Part shown: piece by piece, positions 51,957 through 55,607 of the stretch
Layout of the letters: each line of letters begins with the position of its first letter
Numbering within the stretch: position 1 is the stretch's first letter
Source: Desulfovibrio sp. UCD-KL4C
Lineage (GTDB): Bacteria; Desulfobacterota; Desulfovibrionia; Desulfovibrionales; Desulfovibrionaceae
Direction of reading: 5' to 3'
Length of the DNA: 55,607 bases
Assembly: GCF_006210265.1 (NCBI RefSeq)
Contig: NZ_VCNC01000009.1
Coordinates: forward strand, 1 to 55,607
Notes under the pieces: model-generated
Told to the model about the DNA's origin: nothing
Seen by the model: the letters and a program-made list of their open reading frames with translations, nothing else
The model's database searches: none
Position numbers and translations under genes: made by a program

Positions 51957-53225
51957 ATGACCAATCCTGAACTGGTTATCCGCAAAGCGGTATGGAAAGG
52001 TGAAGAGGTCGATCTCCTCGTAGCTGATGGAAAGGTACTCGATATAATACCTTCATCCGACTCTATGTACGAAGGAGCCGAAGTTGTTGCAGCCAGAGGA
52101 TACCTGCTAATGCCGAGCTTGACTGATGTTCATACGCATCTGAGAGATCCCGGTTTTGAATATAAAGAAGACATTGTCTCCGGCCTCAAAGCAGCCGCAC
52201 ACGGTGGTTTTTCAAACATTATGTGCATGGCCAACACCAGTCCGGTAAATGATAATGCTGTGGTCACGTCTGAAATGATTCGCAAAGCTCGCGCGACATT
52301 TCCAAACGGTCCACGCCTTTTCCCTATCGGAGCTTTGACCAAGAAACTTGAAGGCGAAGAACTTACTTCTATGCACGATCTCGCATCAGCAGGTTGTGTC
52401 GCTTTTTCAAACGACGGTATACCTGTTAAAAACACTGAACTTTTCCGTAGAGCATTAGAATACGCTTCAGATACCGAAAAACCCGTAATTGATCACTGTG
52501 AAGATTCGTACCTTGAACTTGGAGCCGGAATGAACGAAGGCGCTGTCTCTAGCCTTCTCGGTCTTGCCGGACAACCGGATGTTGCGGAAGCGGCTCAAGT
52601 AGCGCGTGATCTGCTTTTCGCAGAATATCTCGACATACATATCCATCTTGCACATATTTCGTGCCGTAAATCAGTTGAACTTATCGCATGGGCCAAAAAA
52701 CGCGGTGTTAAGGTTACTGCTGAAACATGCCCTCACTATCTCCTGCTCACTGAAGAGGCTGTGGAAGGATATGGAACCAACACCAAGGTAAATCCTCCAC
52801 TGCGTACAGCAGACGATGTTGAAGCCCTTCTACAGGCTATCCGTGAAGGAGTTATCGACATGTTTGCAACTGACCATGCTCCACATGCAGCGCATGAAAA
52901 AGAAGTAGAATTTATGGTTGCTCCGTGCGGGATATCAGGAATTGATTCAGCACTGTCACTGACTTGGTCACTTGTTACTTCCGGAAAAATTACATTCGAC
53001 GATTTTATAAGGATGTGGACCACCGCCCCCTGTAAAACTTTCTCCCTGCCGTTGAACCGTTTTAAAAAAGGTGATGTAGCCGATTTTTTCCTCTTTGCTC
53101 CTGACGAAGAATGGACTCTGTGTGCTGAAACCATGCACTCAAAAAGTAAAAATACACCTTTCTTAGGACAAACCCTGAAAGGACGGGTGATAAGTCATTT
53201 CCTTGGCGGCAAAAAAATAGTATGA
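51957..53225 (+). CDS. pyrC: Dihydroorotase
   Basis: A 422-residue class I dihydroorotase. DVHTHLRDPGFEYKEDI carries the first two metal-binding His, IDHCEDSYL, HLAHISC and ETCPHYLLLTEE follow, and DMFATDHAPHAAHEK contains the catalytic Asp. It closes the carbamoylaspartate ring. A TTG at 51951 is open, but AAGGA lies before ATG 51957. The gene is 15 bp after pyrB; pyrBC form the operon core. Class I enzymes often associate with PyrB. Confidence 0.95.
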   Translation: MTNPELVIRKAVWKGEEVDLLVADGKVLDIIPSSDSMYEGAEVVAARGYLLMPSLTDVHTHLRDPGFEYKEDIVSGLKAAAHGGFSNIMCMANTSPVNDNAVVTSEMIRKARATFPNGPRLFPIGALTKKLEGEELTSMHDLASAGCVAFSNDGIPVKNTELFRRALEYASDTEKPVIDHCEDSYLELGAGMNEGAVSSLLGLAGQPDVAEAAQVARDLLFAEYLDIHIHLAHISCRKSVELIAWAKKRGVKVTAETCPHYLLLTEEAVEGYGTNTKVNPPLRTADDVEALLQAIREGVIDMFATDHAPHAAHEKEVEFMVAPCGISGIDSALSLTWSLVTSGKITFDDFIRMWTTAPCKTFSLPLNRFKKGDVADFFLFAPDEEWTLCAETMHSKSKNTPFLGQTLKGRVISHFLGGKKIV

Positions 53226-53305
53226 CTCCATGAAACAGCAGAAAACACTTCTGCAAACTAGGTAAACGATTAAAGATTTAATATATTTAGCCTTAAGGAG
53301 AAACT

Positions 53306-54643
53306 ATGAGCGAACCCTTTAAAGACGCGGTTGGAATTTGTAAAACCATTATGCGCAACGGCTATGACGCCTACATTATCAGCGAAAGGCTTCAAAAGCT
53401 TACTATTGAAGATAAAGGCAAAGAAGTAATACTCGATATTTCCACTGAACTGGATTTCAAGGGGCTAAACAAGCTTTTTCCTAATATTCAAGTAGCAGGA
53501 AAAAACGAAGTAACAGCTATTTTGACAGAAGGAGAAACCACCTTCTATTTCTATATGTCTGACACAAGCAACTCTTCTCACCCTGAAGAGTGCGTTTCAC
53601 GCATGACTCCGAGATTGCTTAAAGCCTTGGAAAAGAAACAAGAAATTCCAATGTCTTCCGCATGCCCTTATATCCCTAAAGCAAGAGATCCTTACGAAGG
53701 ATTTGCCCCGCTCAGCTCAGGAGAAGTCTGCTTTTTGGGAATTCCTGATCAGACTCTTAAAAAAGATTACCTCATGGGAATCAGAGCTCTGCGTTTTGCT
53801 GCAAACTATAATCTTCCACTTGAAAGCAATACCAAAGCATCCATTATCAGAGCATGTAAACGTATCTTAAACTATGTGCCAATCCCTGAGATTATGGATG
53901 AATGGCGCAAGGTTGAAGCAGAAAACATGTACATGTTTGTTTCACTGCTTTTCGAAACTATGCTCCTGCATGGACTTATCCCTGAGGTTGCAGCCCTTTC
54001 ACGCTTCACACAGGTGAAAAACAGCAAAACAGGTGAAACCGAGACCGTATTCAATCATACCCTTGATGTAATGCGCCTCTACCCTGAAGAACTTCCTTAC
54101 GACTGGTTCGGCGTGGTTGCATGTCTGTTCCACGACGTAGGTAAGGTCTTCACAGCCGAAGAAGTTGACGGAGAATGGCAGTTCCTGCAACACCATCGGG
54201 TTGGAGCTAAAGTAACCAGAAAAATCCTTACTCGCCTCAACTTCCCGCAGGAAGATGTAGATCTCATCTGCGGCATAGTTCGCAATCACATGCGCTTTCA
54301 CTTTATGCTTACCGATAAGGGCATTAGAAAGTTCAAGGCTATTGCTGAATATCCACGCCTTATCGAAATGGTTAGAGCAGATATTAAAGCTCGCGGGTCT
54401 CAGTATAAAGAATTCAACCATAACCTCAAAATGCTTGAACGTGCAGATATTCCGGAAGAAGCACTTGATCCTTTCCTCAACGGAAATGAAATTATGCAAT
54501 ACACCGGACTCAACCCCGGACCTGTAGTAGGTATCATTCGTGAATCCTTGCTCATCGCACAGATTTCAGGTGATGTTTCCACAATGGAAGAAGCAATCGA
54601 GTATGTAAAAAATCAGGCTAGAATGGAAAAACTGATCCAATAG
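53306..54643 (+). CDS. HD-domain protein derived from a CCA-adding enzyme, with degenerate head
   Basis: A 445-residue protein. RALRFAANYNLPLE (about 160-175) is the neck motif (RAIRFA) of class II tRNA nucleotidyltransferase/poly(A) polymerase. An HD domain follows: VFNHTLDVMRL, then CLFHDVGKVFTAEE and a C-terminal RADIKARG (the MRADI.. motif). The nucleotidyltransferase head, which should give a GGxVRD phosphate loop and a DxD catalytic pair, is not intact: the N-terminal 140 residues have no GG.VRD. This probably lacks CCA-adding activity and acts through the HD site. A 2',3'-cyclic phosphodiesterase or phosphatase role, known for HD domains of such enzymes, is plausible. Confidence 0.75.
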   Translation: MSEPFKDAVGICKTIMRNGYDAYIISERLQKLTIEDKGKEVILDISTELDFKGLNKLFPNIQVAGKNEVTAILTEGETTFYFYMSDTSNSSHPEECVSRMTPRLLKALEKKQEIPMSSACPYIPKARDPYEGFAPLSSGEVCFLGIPDQTLKKDYLMGIRALRFAANYNLPLESNTKASIIRACKRILNYVPIPEIMDEWRKVEAENMYMFVSLLFETMLLHGLIPEVAALSRFTQVKNSKTGETETVFNHTLDVMRLYPEELPYDWFGVVACLFHDVGKVFTAEEVDGEWQFLQHHRVGAKVTRKILTRLNFPQEDVDLICGIVRNHMRFHFMLTDKGIRKFKAIAEYPRLIEMVRADIKARGSQYKEFNHNLKMLERADIPEEALDPFLNGNEIMQYTGLNPGPVVGIIRESLLIAQISGDVSTMEEAIEYVKNQARMEKLIQ

Positions 54644-54665
54644 CCGCTGAAAAGCAGTTAGGTTT

Positions 54666-54704
54666 AAAAGCCCATGCCTAAATATTTAGGCATGGGCTTT
54701 TTTG
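54666..54704 (+). terminator. Terminator after the HD/CCA-like gene
   Basis: AAAAGCCCATGCCTAA and its complement (16-bp perfect stem, 4-nt loop) are followed by a T run. Confidence 0.92.
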
Positions 54705-54794
54705 TGTTTTGAAATTTTTTACATAAAAGAAGACAGTAAAACAGTTCATTATACCAGTACAACAGTAAGTTATAGGTTACCGAAGCTGGATACA

Positions 54795-55228
54795 AAATAC
54801 TTTTACGACAACAAAGGTCGCATAATTACAAAATCTATCAACGGCAAGGTTGTAGAAAATATCTCTGGCAGAATTTAACCACACTTGCTGCCATCACTGA
54901 CGGTGAAGGACTGCATCCCAAAATCTTTGTTTATGATGATGAAGGCGGAGTTGACTCAATCTTCATGGTTGCGGACGAACAAGGTAATGAGATAAAGCGG
55001 ATTATATATGATTCATTTGGTAATCTATTATTCGATAGTAATGAAAAATTTGATACTTATATAGGTTTTGCAACAGGTTTAACAGATAAAGATACCGGAC
55101 TAATCCACTTTGGACATTGTGAATACGATCCCACCAGTGGAAGATTCATAACTCCCGACGCGCTAAAATTTGCTGGAGGGGACGTGGATGTTTACGGGTA
55201 TTGTCTGGATTATTCGATTAACTTCTAA
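54795..55228 (+). pseudogene. Broken RHS gene fragment
   Basis: This stretch encodes pieces of the 5006 RHS protein in order but damaged. KYFYDNKGRIITK runs straight into SINGKVVE, so the ~45 residues between two GR-containing repeats are lost. A one-base deletion near 54855-54860 then shifts the frame, after which YLWQNLTTLAAITDG continues. A second gap removes about 20 residues before SIFMVADEQGNE. The core end (ITPDALKFAGGDVDVYGYC) is followed by a stop right after INF. No start codon or tip is present. Confidence 0.8.
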
Positions 55229-55394
55229 TTTTGGTTTAACCTATAAAAAAATACTTATATATTTGATAGTTATGACTTCGATTCAGAGTTATCCCATTTT
55301 CTATAGAAAAAAATTTCGTTTATTAGTAAGTTTTTTTTAAAATACCCCTTGACGAATTATTAATTCTCTAATATTTATAACTCAAGCACAAGTT

Positions 55395-55607
55395 GAGTAT
55401 CCATGTTCAATCCATGGTTACTTAAAGCGCAAACCGAGTATCCATGTTCAATCCATGGTTACTTAAAGCGCAAACCGAGTACCCATGTTCAATCCATGGT
55501 TACTTAAAGCGCAAACCGAGTACCCATGTTCAATCCATGGTTACTTAAAGCGCAAACCGAGTACCCGTGTTCAATCCATGGTTACTTAAAGCGCAAACCG
55601 AGTACCC
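55395..55607. repeat. 41-bp tandem repeat, at least five copies
   Basis: Units begin at 55395, 55436, 55477, 55518 and 55559, with a partial sixth at 55600; the array runs off the window. The unit begins GAGTAyCCATGTTCAATCCA and continues with TGGTTACTTAAAGCGCAAACC. Copies 1-2 have T and copies 3-5 have C at position 6; copy 5 also has CCGTG. Each unit contains the imperfect dyad GTAyCCATG-N7-CATGGTTAC. There are no spacers, so this is not a CRISPR array. Confidence 0.9.

Noticed and set aside
55395-55607. Possible CRISPR array at the right edge
   Set aside because: The repeats are contiguous 41-bp units with no unique spacers, and no cas gene is in the window.

Overview
The window looks like chromosome of a Gram-negative, flagellated, low-GC bacterium. 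Lipoprotein signals, MurJ, SppA, MotA/MotB and a CZB-type chemoreceptor support this. The overall gene style resembles Desulfovibrio-type Desulfobacterota, but that placement is an inference from gene content and no rRNA or ribosomal protein gene is present to test it. Most of the window is housekeeping DNA with clear Shine-Dalgarno sequences and many strong hairpin terminators, interrupted by accessory patches.

Layout. 1-0.7 kb: N-terminal part of a minus-strand RHS protein cut by the window edge. 0.9-4.8 kb: FKBP isomerase, Trm112-like protein, PHP phosphoesterase, U32 protein of the TrhP type, CBS-ACT protein. 5.0-10.3 kb: an RHS polymorphic-toxin locus made of one compact full-length rhs gene with a membrane immunity gene, followed by two displaced RHS-tip/immunity cassettes and a decayed third tip. 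10.3-11.1 kb: a small HTH/unknown gene pair. 11.3-13.4 kb: GT39-like glycosyltransferase and a one-domain FliN. 13.4-19.0 kb: a tight minus-strand operon murJ - N6-methyltransferase - ATPase N-half with zinc hook - SbcD-like nuclease - coiled-coil protein - ATPase C-half, i.e. an apparently split SbcCD/Rad50-Mre11-like machine. 19.0-22.4 kb: AMP-ligase, ChaN-PDZ lipoprotein, MutM.

22.7-27.1 kb: two identical tRNA-Lys(UUU) genes in a tandem duplication, followed by an AT-rich two-gene module (ParA/MinD-like ATPase with zinc ribbon, translationally coupled to an HD phosphohydrolase) that I do not recognise; it is a candidate defence or signalling system. 27.1-40.6 kb: chemoreceptor with two CZB domains, glycerate 2-kinase, glycine-zipper lipoprotein, SAM methyltransferase, 2-Cys peroxiredoxin, M16C protease, LysE exporter, GT4 glycosyltransferase, a FlgM-like anti-sigma factor, and a ChbG-like deacetylase overlapping a GT2 glycosyltransferase. 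40.7-43.4 kb: a cyclic-nucleotide-binding protein, motA and motB in one overlapping operon. 43.6-50 kb: chromate transporter, cardiolipin synthase, zinc phospholipase C-like protein, a 724-bp AT-rich gap, a small protein, SppA and a small lipoprotein. 49.8-54.7 kb: amidohydrolase, pyrB, pyrC, and an HD protein derived from a CCA-adding enzyme. The window ends with a broken RHS fragment and a 41-bp tandem repeat that runs off the edge.

Most interesting: the split SbcCD-like operon, whose coil is built of about five 39-residue repeats; the ATPase/HD pair beside duplicated tRNA-Lys; and the RHS locus, where each displaced cassette starts at the same seam after a terminator, where two tip/immunity pairs are visibly paralogous, and where the two rhs genes in the window share a conserved element exactly 100 nt upstream of their starts.
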